This document shows, piece after piece, positions 11,997-23,559 of a stretch of DNA of 64,000 bases (positions within the stretch are counted from its first letter, which is position 1; the number at the start of each line of letters is the position of its first letter). Source of the DNA: Casuarina equisetifolia (taxonomy: Eukaryota > Streptophyta > Magnoliopsida > Fagales > Casuarinaceae). A program made the translations under genes and the position numbers. The notes under the pieces are model-generated. The model did not search any database and had not been told where the DNA came from. It saw only the letters and a program-made list of their open reading frames with translations. The stretch spans positions 17,944,853-18,008,852 of the forward strand of contig CM052358.1 of the NCBI GenBank assembly GCA_028551475.1, given 5' to 3'.

Positions 11997-12333
11997 TGAT
12001 GCAAGCCCATTACCACTTCACCAAAAGATTAGTCCAATAGCTACTCATGGTACTTTAACATTTATAGGATCGTAACTTCCACCACGCTTCCAATTTGATG
12101 TCCCTATCAAGCTCTCATTAGGCCCTTATAAGCCCAAGTTTCAACCTTGACAAGCTATCGCTAGTTCCTAAGTAATGAACTATGTTCTCCCTAGGCCTTT
12201 ATAAGCCTAAGTTTCAACCCCGAAAAGCTCACCTTAAGCCCCCATAAGCACAAGTTTATTACCAATCTCTGGGCAATGAACACATGTGTGGGGACTCAAA
12301 CTTGGGACATGGGGATACTTTAATACCAATTTA
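11997..12333 (-). mobile_element. second miniature LTR unit, fused to a different LTR
   Basis: A third 81-bp repeat (11997-12077) abuts the preceding element with two bases between. On the minus strand it is preceded by the purine tract and an enlarged spacer with an internal duplication (two blocks containing AAGCCCAAGTTT-like sequence). The spacer begins at the primer-like TTGGTATTAAAG near 12319-12330 and contains CAAGTTTGAGTCCCC. Where its upstream 81-bp LTR should be, an unrelated 351-bp LTR (12334-12684) is present instead. The arrangement looks like a chimera or a tandem chain of elements. Confidence 0.45.
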
Positions 12334-12684
12334 TGCTGGTATGAAACTAACGTAGTAGCCTTAGACTTGGTGTTGGGTCCCAAAAACACGAAATCCTCTA
12401 AGAGATTCAAACATAAAGGTTTACGCCTAGTTATGGTAAAAGCAAATAGTAAGACGAAGAAAAACGACACTAGAAAGCTCAATCAGGGAGCTCTAACCCA
12501 TTCATTACTCACTGCAACAAGTTTCCATAATAGAATATCAAATGTCCCCTTGGTCTTTTTCAACTACAACCTTTTACCCTTACTTAGGTTTGTGCTTTCC
12601 AAAACACTAAACCAAAACAACCCAACACTTAATACATACATAACATAAGCCTAACAACAAACCCAAATTACAATACACATAACA
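12334..12684 (-). repeat. LTR (about 351 bp) at the 3' side of a gypsy remnant
   Basis: On the minus strand it begins TGTTATGTGTATTG directly after a purine tract (AAAGGGGCAAGAA) and the last codons of a gypsy integrase, and it ends ATACCAGCA. That makes it the 3' LTR of the gypsy remnant at 12690-15345. A primer-like site follows its end, which is unusual for a 3' LTR. No second copy was found next to the remnant's 5' side, where an 81-bp repeat lies instead. Confidence 0.5.
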
Positions 12685-12689
12685 TTCTT

Positions 12690-15345
12690 GCCCCTTTAAA
12701 GATTAGCCTTGTCCTCAAGGCAAAAATCTAGATAGTGCTCTTTCAAGGTTTCTGCCTCCACCCACATGGCCTTTATTGGGGATTGCTCTCACCAATGAAC
12801 CAAGAATTTAATCTTACGGTTCTTTGTTCATCTCTCCAATATTTCTTATGGGAAGTCTTCCTCCTCTTTATCTGCCATCCCTTCATCTCTAGCTGGTACC
12901 TGGTCAAGAGTTCCTATAAATCTTTTCAAGTTAGAAATATGAAATAAGGGATGTACCTAGGAATTCTTAGGTAACTCTAGCTTATAAGCCATTCTCCCAA
13001 TCCATTGAAGTATTTGTATGGCGCCTGGAAGCGTGGTGACAAATTCTTATTCCATTATTGTGATAAAGAAACTTGTTGATAACTGCGTAGCTTGACATAC
13101 ATTAGATCTTCTTCCTAAAATTGCATCTCTTTTCTTTTGCCATCATATACCTTTTTCATCCTAGCTTGAGCAGCCTCCAATTTTTTCTAATCTTTTTTAT
13201 TACCTCATCCCTCTCTTCCATTACTTGCTTTACCATAAATAATTTACTTCCCCTAGGGACATATGATAAAAGACTAGGAAGGCTCTTCTTAAAAACTACC
13301 TCATAAGGTATGTGTTATGTACCACTATGCCAACTCATATTATAGTAAAATTGTGCCCATAACACCCATTTTACCCAATCCTTAGGTTTTTCTCTAACAA
13401 AACATCTCAAATACATCTCTAAGGACCAATTAAGTACCTCTATTTGACCATTAATTTATAGGTGATAAGTGGATGAAAAGTGGAAATTTATAGCTTGTAA
13501 TCTAAATAATTCCCTTCAAAATTTGCTAATGAACTATGGTTCCCAATCAAAATTATTGTCCTTAGCATCCCACATGATTTAAAAACATTATCAGAAAAAG
13601 CTTGGGCCATTAACTAAGCCGTGTATGAGTGAGAGAGAGGAATAAAGTACTTAAATTTTGACAGTCGATCCATTATTACTAAGATCACAGATTTACCTCA
13701 CAACAAAGGTAACCTATCAATGAAGTCCATTCATAAATCCTCCCATATTTGTTCTAGTATCAGTAATGGTTGTAATACGCCTCCAAGAGGTAAATTCTCA
13801 CTTTGTGTTGCTAACACACTACACTCCCAAAATCACTACTCCATTTATTCTTTTCATTCCTTTCCAATAAACAATTGTTCACTGATAATGGATATTAATC
13901 CATCTGATTTCTTAACCATCAAAATCAATGACAAGAAAGGGCTAATATTGGGCCTAATCACTCTATCTACCAACAATCCTTGTACCAATCATTCAATCTC
14001 TCCTTTTTGCAAGTACAGATAGCGATAAGGTTGTACGAACACTAGTTCACCATTATCTTTCAAAATGATTTTATGGTCGTGACTTCATCTTAGGGGCAAT
14101 TCTTTTGGTTCTTGGAATACATCAGCAAATAACTCTAGAACTTCTTCAACCTCTTTTTTACCCTTTTGGCAATGCACCTTTTCAATTGCCACACATTCCT
14201 TCCCAAATCCTTTGACTTCGGCCATTTGTAAGACTAAAATGTCTCCCTTTTTATCCAATTCTTTTCTAAAATTAGCATCCTCTAATAATTTATTAGGTTG
14301 AGGTGAAACATCCTTCAATAATAATCTCTTTCCATTAACCTCAAACTCCATTTGCATCTCTGAAAAATTCCATACAATATCCCCCAACATTTCCAACCAA
14401 TGAATATCTAATATTATATTAATGGCTAGGATAGGCAGTACATACAGTTCCAACTCCATCGTAACTCTATGTAACTTAATTGATGCATTCTATGATGGGA
14501 AATAGAGTGAGATAGGGTTTATAAAGGGACTGGAACAAGATAACAATAGGAATTTCGAAAAATTAAGTATTGGAAATGTAGCAAACAAAAAGATAAACTA
14601 GTGAATGTAGAGACTATAATTTAAAGATAGAAATGAAATGGTAAGAAGTTAAAAGCTGGAAATTAAAGTGCATGGAATTTAGATTTGAGACTTTAATAAA
14701 GAAGACAAGACTAAATAGAATGAAAATTCTTATTGATCTCCAAAGGTTCTAACTATAAATGAACTCACAACCATTATTTATAGGGTAACAAGCAATAATA
14801 AATGTAACCTGCAAAAATAGTTGGGAACCTACTAACATTAAGACAAACATAATTATGGATAGTAAACAATTAGGAAGCCATTTGTAACTACTGCCAATGA
14901 TTCTAGACACTTGTCAAGCTTCTTCTGTTTGGGCTTAGACCCAATGAAGGACATTGTTATCCCAATTCTTTGACAAAGAAACCAATAAGACTTGGGCATT
15001 TTCATTAGCTTGGGCCTTGGACGTGTCCTCATCATTAACCTACATGTTGGCACTGTTACCAGACCTATAACTTCCTCACTATTGTCTACCACCACTTGGA
15101 ACAACCCTTTATCTCTTAATTTCATCCCCACCTTTTTAGCTTATTTCTGACTAATAAAATTATGGGTGTTTCCTGTGTCAATCAAGAACCTAACTTGCCT
15201 CTTATGTGCCCCTATAATCCCAACAACCTTCATCATTAGGGGTCTAACTACTTTATCTTTACCATACATGGCTAAAACTAAAATCCCCATTTCCTCCCCC
15301 TCTAGTGTGCCTTCTACGATCTCATTCCTAGCTATTTCCAATTAA
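12690..15345 (-). mobile_element. Ty3/gypsy remnant: protease, start of RT, integrase; RT core missing
   Basis: Minus-strand order: protease (15341-15141, with LIDTGNTHNFIS carrying the catalytic DTG), protease/RT linker (14459-14085, ending LELFADVFQEPKELP), the first part of RT to VKKSDG near 13900, then integrase zinc-finger and core remnants (13820-13310, including WMDFIDRLP and VILVIMDRLSK), then the chromodomain-like tail (12690-13000, with LEDKANL before the purine tract). The RT palm and the RNase H domain are absent at a junction near 13880. Gag is absent too: the protease begins only about 20 bases from a primer-like site. Many stops and frameshifts show it is dead. Confidence 0.82.
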
Positions 15346-15363
15346 CTTGGCTTCAATACTAAT

Positions 15364-15444
15364 TGATGCAAGCCCATTACCACTTCGCCAAAAGACTAGT
15401 CCAATAGCTATTTATGGTACTTTAACATTTATAGGATTGTAATG
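15364..15444 (-). repeat. fourth copy of the 81-bp short LTR
   Basis: This copy is exactly 81 bp and closely matches the three copies at 11.7-12.1 kb over its whole length. On the minus strand it is followed by TTAGTATTGAAGCC, a primer-like site, and then within about 20 bases by gypsy protease sequence. It therefore sits in the place of the 5' LTR of the gypsy remnant, though the LTR at that remnant's other end is of a different sequence. Confidence 0.6.
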
Positions 15445-15713
15445 TAATCCAATTCCAATAATTATTACTTTCTTCTAATCTAAAAATGGACATTGAACTT
15501 AATATATAAATATATATATATAATATACAAAAAGTAATACTCACTCAGACATGTTTGTAGATAAAATTCCTTACAAGACATGCTACTTCTAAATCTAAGC
15601 CAATAATAAACCTTCTTTTTTCCCTTCCACTATTATTTAAACCTTATGACTCAACACCCAAAATCTATATTCCAAATGGTATATTCTTTTATTAAAACTA
15701 CATACTATATTTA

Positions 15714-16030
15714 CTATTTGTCTCGTGGCAATGACAATAAATCACCGTCCAAATCCTTCTTAGGAGGATAACCATCCTTCTTCATATTTTCTTGTTCTAC
15801 CAATTTCTTCTGAAAGTTCAAAGATTTAACTTACAGTTTGCCTAGGTAAGCCTTGGTTTTCATGCAAAACTATGATATCTTGTTTGATGGTAGAGCCTTG
15901 TGGGCTAATTTTGAATCCGTATTGTTCAACTATTAATCTAAAGATGTGCTCTTTGATATTAGAATTGTTTGCTGCTTAGATCATAGCCGCCTAGCCTGGT
16001 AATGTCCTTGGAAGGTAATTGCAGTCTTTC
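15714..16030 (-). pseudogene. decayed fragment of an unidentified host gene
   Basis: The minus strand keeps a protein-like reading with segments KEHIFRLIVEQYGFKISPQG, IIVLHENQGLPRQT and, after a frameshift, KKLVEQENMKKDGYPPKK ending DLLSLPRDK and a stop at 15714-15716. At least two stops lie upstream (near NYLPRTLPG) and one frameshift lies between the last two blocks. Charged, non-repetitive composition argues for a captured or retrocopied plant gene and not for transposon coding. I do not recognise the parent protein. There is no intron-like gap that would rescue the frame, so a pseudogene is the safest reading. Confidence 0.4.
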
Positions 16031-16474
16031 GCTTGTTCTTTTATGTTATTAAACTTGGAAAAATTGCAAAGCGAGATAAGGTTTTGTTAAACTTGCTATG
16101 TTTCTCAAAAAATAAATTGTAGCAAACAAGCAAAATAATTGTTTTTTTAAACATGGACATGTCCCTCCCCCTCCCCCCTCCCCAAAAAAAAAAAAATAAA
16201 GGTCAGATGGAGAGAGGGAATAAGAAGATATTAAAGAATGGATCTAAAAAAAATGTGGTGGTTACACTTCTTTCTCGAAAAGATCTATTTTTTTCCCACA
16301 ATGCAAAATTATCGTAGTTTGAACGTCATTATATACATTGTAAAAATATTAATAGAAAGTTAGAATCCTTACAAAATGTCCAAGAAAATGATCACAATGC
16401 ATGGGATTTGTATGAAAAGAAAAAAAAAATGAACATATATTGGATATTATTATGTTTTTCTTTTGATAGAAACG

Positions 16475-16850
16475 TGTTACCGAGTAACACAAAATGGATA
16501 ACAAAGCGTTGGAACATAAAATCATTTCAAGGACCCAAATGTTTCTTTTTCTTTGGTTGGCTTATTGTTTAGAAAATTGAGTAGAAATCTTAGCCTACTA
16601 ATTGGTTCTATTTCTTCTTATTTAAATCATTTCATAAGCTTATTGAAAATGACAGATAATTATGACATAACTACTCACTGGACATTGCTCATCCCCCAAC
16701 CTATTGCTTCTTAATACAACCAAGACACCCTTTCAATCATCCTATTAGATTCTAGAGCCTCTTTGTTATCTTCATTTAGCAACAACCGCCCCATTGTTGA
16801 TCCTCAATGTCCAGTCATCATAGTTAAGTCTTCGCATTGTTTGATGGTCA
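16475..16850 (-). repeat. 3' LTR of the deleted gypsy element
   Basis: This direct repeat matches 18460-18848 through most of its length, with clear shared blocks around ACTGGACATTG, TTCAATCATCCTAT and CAATGTCCAGTCATCAT. It differs by scattered substitutions and small indels, so the insertion is not recent. The integrase tail and purine tract lie directly at its upper edge (16851-16875). Confidence 0.85.
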
Positions 16851-17266
16851 AAATCCTCCCGCAATGAATTCGACCTTGTCCCCAAGGTTCATGGTCAAAA
16901 ATTACTCGTTATTTACCTTTTACTCCTCCCAAGTTGATCCTATTGCTATCCATTGTTGCTCCAATGTCCCCTTAATCTCCTTCTTCACATTATCATCAAC
17001 TCTTATTACTTCTATATGGGTAGGAACAAAAAATTTCCTTCTTTTTCCTTAAAAAAGTCTTTTTGAATTTGACCTCCTTCAACTAATCTATGCATATTCT
17101 CTTCCCTTGGAATATGAACTCCATTGTTTTAGACCCAATGCTCTAAGCCATTGGGTACCCAATATATCATCCACCCCTTGTAGTAGCAATAAAAATAAAT
17201 CCAATACAAACACTAGCCCTTGCAACGCCACGAGAGTCCCTTACAATAACTTGGATTGATGATCCA

Positions 17267-17449
17267 TTATCCTTTTGCCTCCCTTACAATAAAATTTCCC
17301 TTCTTGTTATCCTCCAATCCAATCTTGCCAACTAATTTGTTGCTCACAAAATTGTGTCGGTTTCCCAAATCCAACAATACTTGCACATGAGCCTTCTTTT
17401 GTCCTAATTGACCTAAAATCCTTATGGTATGTTGAGAGTCAATTCCCAC
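17267..17449 (-). pseudogene. gypsy protease with damaged active site
   Basis: A 60-codon open stretch contains VLLDLGNRHNFVSNKLVGKI, the aspartic protease of the element. The catalytic triplet, DTG or DSG in active enzymes, reads DLG. In the gypsy remnant at 15141-15341 the same position still reads DTG. The frame continues with stops into the protease/RT linker. Confidence 0.75.
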
Positions 17450-18459
17450 TTTAGCATTTACAAAAATCTCTAGCTACTCCCCTACCTATCACCCATTCCT
17501 CATTTCCCTCCTTTATTTCTCCTTTTATTGGTCAAACCCCTTCAATTGTAAAAAGATGCTTACATTGATGACTTGGACTAAATCTATGGTCAACAAAAGC
17601 AAAGACATTTGGTTTTTCTCTACACTCGTTTTGCTGGAGACATTTTTCCGATCGCAGCAGATGACTGGTTTAGCCCATTAGACTCGTTTCCATCTTCTTC
17701 AACAGAATGACTGAACAAACTCTTTGATGTTTGGTTTCAAATGGTCATGCAAAATCCAACGCTTAGGTCAAAGATCAGATGAGTTGCATACAGATCTACT
17801 CACACAGCGTCTTTTAACTCCAAAGTAAAACAAGTAATCTGTTGTTTAGGAGTCAGTTTACCTTACTTATAATACGAGTTTTGAAAATCTATTGTAGTAT
17901 TCATTCACCAATTCTATTTGTCAAAGCTAAATTAGATCCCCAAAAGCATTTTGATATTTGGATGACCCAAATCGCGCACACAACTCCTTGGTGAATAAAG
18001 GCTAATTTATGTCCATGTCTGCAAATTCTTTCTTTATACACTTTATAACAGATGTGTGCATCACCATCCATATTCCGAATGGCCACCTTCATCTTTTCTC
18101 CTTCAGGGGTTTCATGGAAGTTGGAAAATTGCTCATCTAAATTAACCCAATCTACAAGATCATCACTTCCATTGAAGCGAGGAAAGTCAAATCATACCCC
18201 CCCCTTACATGACCTCCAATGTCTAAAGACGAACTCCCACCCCGTGAACCACTACCACCTGCTCTATGAGAAGATCCTTCCCCCAAGGAATTGTGATTCT
18301 AGTTGTAGGAATTTAACGACGCCAAGAGTCATTGAATACTATCAAGAATTTCTGCAAACTTGCAATTATTCTCCACATCCAAACGAGCCATTTCTGCCTC
18401 AATTCGATTGAACTATATAGAATCAACCATATCAAGGTCGAACTTCTCTGATACCAACT

Positions 18460-18848
18460 TGTTATCTAGTTATGAAATGGAATAAGTAATTAGGCGTTGG
18501 AGTGTAAAATCATTCCAAGGACCTAAGGTTTTTTCTTCTTTGGTTGGCCTATTGTCTAAGAAATTGATTAGAAATCTTAGCCTACTACTTTGGCTCTATT
18601 TCTTCCTATTTAAACCATTTTGGAAGCTTACTGGAAAAGACAGATAAATATGCCATAATATGCCATAACAACCCACTGGACATTGATGATCCCCTAGCCT
18701 TTACTTCAAGATAGAACCAAGATACCCTTTCAATCATCCTATCAAATTCTAGAGCCTCTTTGTTATCTCCATTCAACAACAACGGCACTTCATTTACTAT
18801 CAATGTCCAGTCATCATAGGTAAGTCTTTGCCTTGTTTGATGATAACA
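18460..18848 (-). repeat. 5' LTR of the deleted gypsy element
   Basis: The ends on the minus strand are TGTTATC and GATAACA, a perfect 7-bp terminal inverted repeat. The primer site is two bases beyond the lower edge. A 65-codon open frame inside (18606-18803) is an LTR by-product and not a gene. Confidence 0.85.
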
Positions 18849-18855
18849 AAAAACG

Positions 18856-19985
18856 CTTTGGAGAAATCAGTTGGTATTGTTCTACCTCACATAACTATAA
18901 GGATCAAAACGCGCAAAACAAGCTAGAAATGAGGCAATCAACCCACAATTTAAAGTGGCTCAAGCCAATTATGCCCCCAATCCGGTGACAAAACCAAGTT
19001 TATCTCATTTTCCTTGAGATTTTCCTCTCTCCTTCTTTGTTTTCCTTTAGTTTATGGACAACACCAAAATCAAAATGGGATCGTATGCAACCAGGGAAAG
19101 TAGTCATGCTAAAAAGACTGTCATTCTTTGTATTTGAACTAACGATCCAATCCCAGATGGGTTGCAGCAAAACTACGTCATTTGCTCCCAATGCAAAACT
19201 TGTTTCACCGTGTTAAAACATATCTCAACAATATCTCCTTTGCAACGATCCATGCAATATCTGCTCTACACCCAAGAATAATCCCTGAGCCCAACATCTA
19301 AAAGTTCTTTGGTTGAATCCTTTTTCCCTTGCATCTCTTACAAGTGAGAGAGAGAGGGAGAGAAAGACCAAGCATTAGTAGGTCTAGATTTTCTGTGCTT
19401 TCGGTAACCTCACGCAACTAGGTGATCAGATTGCTACCAAAGTTACGTGGCAGATATGGACACTGTAACTCTCAAACTATATAGACCGGGGGCATGCAAA
19501 TGAAGACTCTGAGCCTCAAAATCGATAAATACAGCTTTTTGAGTCCTATTCTCCCTCAAAACCTCTCAAAATTGACAAGGGAACAGGCAAGCAACTGCTT
19601 GCAGCCGAAAATGTTCTCATCATTTTCAGAGGAATTATCATTTGCTGAATGGAACTCTCCAATATAACTTTTCTAGCTTAAGGTGATTTGGGAATTCCTT
19701 TGGTATTCCACCTCATCAAACAGATTGAAAAATTCAGATGCATCAGCCATTGTAAAAACTAGATAAAGTTGCACGTTTGACATCTTTCATTCAATGGCTA
19801 GACTTAAAATTATTGAAATGGATATATTCTTACATTGCCGGTGGTACATATACAAAGAAGCAAGAACGAAAAATACAAATAAATGCACATCTTATTGATA
19901 ACCTAATGCTATTAGTATAACAAAATTTTTTCCAAAACAATTTTTGTTTTCAGCAAATTCAGTCGATAGCTCACTTTGCAATTTG
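18856..19985. other. intergenic, no gene recognised
   Basis: The minus strand at 19000-19191 has a 63-codon frame with non-repetitive composition, but no motif or second exon supports a gene. A GA-rich run lies near 19346-19366. Confidence 0.35.
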
Positions 19986-19989
19986 AAAA

Positions 19990-21130
19990 CCCCAAATCGG
20001 AACTGGTGGAATGGTTGTGACTATAGTACTTCCTACCATTGTGTTAAGAAGAAAGATGAAATCACTAGAGGGGAATTTGAAGGTTTGGCACAACCAAGTT
20101 TTTGGGGATGCAGGGCTTAACTAATGGATGCTAGTACCTGAGATTGTGGCTTAGAAGCGAAGCAAACAATGATTTCTAACAAAGGGGGAAGACAACTTAG
20201 AAGGAGCTCTTTTCTCAAGTTGGAAGGTATTTCTTGTATTTGTGGTTGACGGAAGGTGATGACAATGCCAGTATTCTTCATCTACTGGCAAAATTCACGT
20301 AGCAGGAGGACAAGTCAGGCCCCCTTGTATGGCCAAAAAATCCTGCTTGTCTTTCCAATGTAGGAGAAATCTGAGACGTTAAAAACTTGAAGGAGGTTAT
20401 GAAGGAGGGTTAGGGGAATGTGAGCGTTGAGTTTGGGGCAGTAGATGTTATGGGCTTTATGTTGGAGCTTCATGTACCTGCTAGTTTTGAGAGAGGTCTA
20501 AAGATGCTTCTTTCATCATATTGGTGCCAAATAAGAGATGCTACAATACGAAGGATTTTTTTTCCCATTAGATTAGTGGGAAGCGTTTATGCAATTGCTG
20601 GCCTAGGCTCTGGATAGATATCACTAGTACTAGAATTGAAAAGGGAATGTCACCTGTCAAGTACGAAGAGGTTTGCTGTCTTATACAGACGATAGATCTG
20701 GGAGTCAGGAGATTGGGTATCACCAATTCCCATGTGGACTTCTATGGAGGTACGAGATCAGCCTTTAGAAGTGGGTGGTGCATTTTGCTCTATACAGAGG
20801 GAACAGCAGGCTGGACTGTAATTAGGAAAAGGAGTACAATTGGTCAGCCTACTAGAAGACAGTGACTGGATGGGCTGATTTTTCTAAGTGATTTAGCTCA
20901 GGTGAGATTGAGAAGAGATTCTTTTTGGAAGGTTGTTGGTGCAGGGACGTCCCACTGAAAGAGTCATTATTGAAAAGAAGGTATACTTCTTACCGAGACC
21001 TTGGCAGAAATACTACAAACTGTTTTCTCTAAATGACTATATTAATGATATGAGAAACCACAGCCTAGGCTTTTCTAGACTGTCCTTGACCTATCGTGTT
21101 CACAATGAGAAGTGCATCCTTCTTTGAGGA
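19990..21130 (+). mobile_element. weak LINE-like remnant
   Basis: The plus strand reads MKSLEGNLKVWHNQVFGDAG near 20056-20118, matching the linker upstream of the reverse transcriptase in plant L1 elements (a lysine-rich segment, then VWN-x-FG). About 150 bases on, WLTEGDDNASILHLLAKF resembles the WL-EGD-N block that follows it. Downstream frames at 20420-20865 and 20933-21127 are open but unassigned. Frameshifts are frequent. The assignment rests on two short blocks and is tentative. Confidence 0.35.
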
Positions 21131-22109
21131 CAGCCTATGCAACGGAGGCCTTTAAAAGCAAAATACAAAGATAGGCTATTTTTTAGTGCTTTCAATGTCT
21201 TCCAAGGAGTGACTTCTCTATTAAAGTTTTCAGAAATCCTTCTGGGATCTTGATTAAAATGTTGACATTTGTTTGATCCTTTGCTTTGCTTGTCTCGGTG
21301 TAGTCATCATGACCATACTGAAGATCATAAGAAAATACAGATTTTGATAATAATTACAGTGATTGAGAGGACTTAAGAGCGATGTTTCATATTGTATTCT
21401 AGTGTGCTGCTATGTGAGAAACTTGAGTCTTAAATTTGCTATTCCGACTCCAAGTTTTCTGCTCGTGAATATCTTAAGCAAATGATAGTGACATTATAAA
21501 ATAAGAGGCATTACCATCGCTTTGGGCACAATATAGCTCGTTTATTGGAGTGAAAGCTACCAATCTCTTACATATGAAAAGAATAAAATTCCACAGAACA
21601 TGGGTTCACAGACGCACAAAATCTATTCTGAATATGTGCACAATTCCGAAGTAAAAATGAAGAGTTCAACAGGTAGACAAAGGTTTTACCTAGCAGACAT
21701 AAGAATGGCATCATGTTGTCCATGGTCAGCTGCAATTAGACACTCTTTTAATCATCTTGGAGATGGGAGAACTCCAGATCAGGAGGTTCTGCGAAGAATT
21801 CATATTAAACAAGAAGAAGAAGAAGGAGAGAGAGAGGGAGAGAGAGAGAGAGGGGGGGGGGGGGGAAGAAAAAAACGAAAAGAAAAGAAAGGCAGAATGG
21901 AAAATCAACAGCAGCAACATCATCTAAAATTTTGATTCTGTGGATCTAGGTAATTTAATTACATCGCTATACCTATAAACAGAGCCAGAAAAGGGTACAA
22001 AATGTGTCTTTTTTGAACCAACAGTAGAAAAAAATAAAAAACACAAGTGAAGTAGACATAAGTTTGCGACAAAGATGAGTTTGAATCACTCAGTACCCAA
22101 AAAGAGCAA

Positions 22110-22430
22110 TTAAGCAACTAATAGTCTTAACTTGAGTACAATTATACACTTAGAAACAAACTTGCACAAGTTGGATACGCCAAATCATATAGGCCATCCT
22201 CCCCTTGCTGGCCATTCTTAAGGAAACACTGTCCAGCTGTACGCAAGCTACCACATTCAGGATTTATACGAACTCCACAAAGCTCAATTCAACAATAGAA
22301 TGTGATTGCATTGCAGGATGAGAACAGAGTCACCCTTGAAAGGGAAGCATCCCGATCCAACTCATCTGCTAATGTCACATGAGGTTTATATAACATAGCT
22401 TATTACACTACAGTCACGCCACAAAATTTG
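22110..22430 (-). repeat. duplicated segment, copy 1
   Basis: It shares ordered blocks with 23560-23895: GCCAAATCAT, ACAAAG-TCAA, CAATAGAATGTG, TGCAGG and CCTTGAAAGGGAAGC. Both copies keep a similar minus-strand reading, ADELDRDASLSRVTL here and ADEVHRDASLSRMTL in the other. A nearby minus reading in this copy, GALQLLATYNEGSFSAALQI, also looks protein-like. It may be an exon remnant of an unidentified gene. Confidence 0.45.
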
Positions 22431-23559
22431 CAGTGCGGCAGAAAAGCTGCCTTCATTATATGTTGCAAGCAACTGCAAGGCACCAGTATGACTAAACTTA
22501 TTGTTCAATCATTAGCCATTCATCGAAAATTGATCACCCCTGGACTAAAATTGTAAACCAAACTACCCTACATACGCCACCTCAGCCAATTCATTTGTTC
22601 GTTATTAGTGACAAGATAACCCTTAAATTGATTTGCTGCCCACAGTGGAGTAACAGCATTGATGCTACCACACCCATGCCAGCCTCAGAAGGATCTTTTT
22701 GGCTGCTACCACTCTGCCATGCCCACCCTCAGAAGGAATTGTCAAAAATAAAACTGCCCACAGTTTTCATATGGGATTATAGAATGAATTACTTACTAAT
22801 ACAATCTTCGTGAGATATAAGCAAATCTTCAGATTTAGAGTCAGAAGTATATATCCAAAACCTTTCTTATCAAAGAAGCTTTCACTGCCTGTCTTCTTCT
22901 TGTAACATTTAAGTGCCTGAATAATGAGTGAAAAGAATTTCCAATAGTCACAAGATCTAGAACAAGAGAACATAGGAAGAAACAATATATGCCATACCAA
23001 ACTTCTGTTATCAAGGGAAACCCTGGCACATTGGCTGAGAATGATCCTTATTTGTTTATTGTGACAAAGGGAATTTGAATATATCTCCTAGACTTATAAC
23101 CTAAGTGCGAAAAATTGAAACAAATGTGACTATGGTAAAAGAGCAGAAGACAAGACCGTGAAAAACAAAGTGAATCCATAGACATAAATATGCAATTACC
23201 TTAATACTTGTTTGGTTCAATGTTCAGGTTGCCAATCTAAGGGCCCTAAACTACTTAAATCCTGAAGCAAAAAGAGTAGTTCCCATCCCCAATATCTATC
23301 AAAACAGATCAGATATGCCCTTACCTACCTACCAATCGTTTTGAAAATAGCATGTTCCCATCGCTTTTCATTCACTCAGCCACACCACACTGCCATGATA
23401 GGAAGCTGGCAAGGCAACTAAGAAGTTTTTCACTTTAGGCTTTGCTTACAGAAGAAACCCATCTATCTTCCCTCGCAGTAAAGCAGGTTTTGTAGACCGC
23501 TAGTTAGGTCAATCGTATCCGAGATCAAACACTTCTAAAATAATCCAGTACCATCCGAA

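Larger units (their letters stand above)
16475..18848 (-). mobile_element. complete but internally deleted Ty3/gypsy element with LTRs and target duplication
   Basis: Two direct repeats, 16475-16850 (376 bp) and 18460-18848 (389 bp), flank about 1.6 kb. The 5' LTR (18460-18848) begins TGTTATC and ends GATAACA on the minus strand. A primer site (TTGGTATCAGAG, 18446-18457) follows within two bases. The interior has gag (about 18200-17900, with FPRFNG and EGEKMKVAIRNMDGDA), protease (17449-17267), linker sequence (MEFIFQGKRI near 17120) and the integrase C-terminus (about 17040-16860, STWEE and NLGDKVEFIAGG), then the 3' LTR. RT, RNase H and most of integrase are missing. AAACG at 16470-16474 and again at 18851-18855 (after two extra A) is the probable target duplication. 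Confidence 0.83.

Noticed and set aside
11717-12077. CRISPR-like array of 81-bp repeats.
   Set aside because: The repeats are too long, spacing is irregular, and primer and purine signals identify LTRs; the genome is a plant's.
12286-12335. Possible tRNA gene from the GTTTGAGTCCCC-like motif on the minus strand.
   Set aside because: No cloverleaf can be drawn around it; it is the primer-site leader of an LTR element, which contains tRNA-like bases.
12286-12648. 120-codon plus frame.
   Set aside because: It falls inside the 351-bp LTR and its flank; no motif supports a protein.
21720-21935. Protein frames over the GA-rich tract on both strands.
   Set aside because: Low-complexity Glu/Arg or Ser/Leu runs come directly from the microsatellite.
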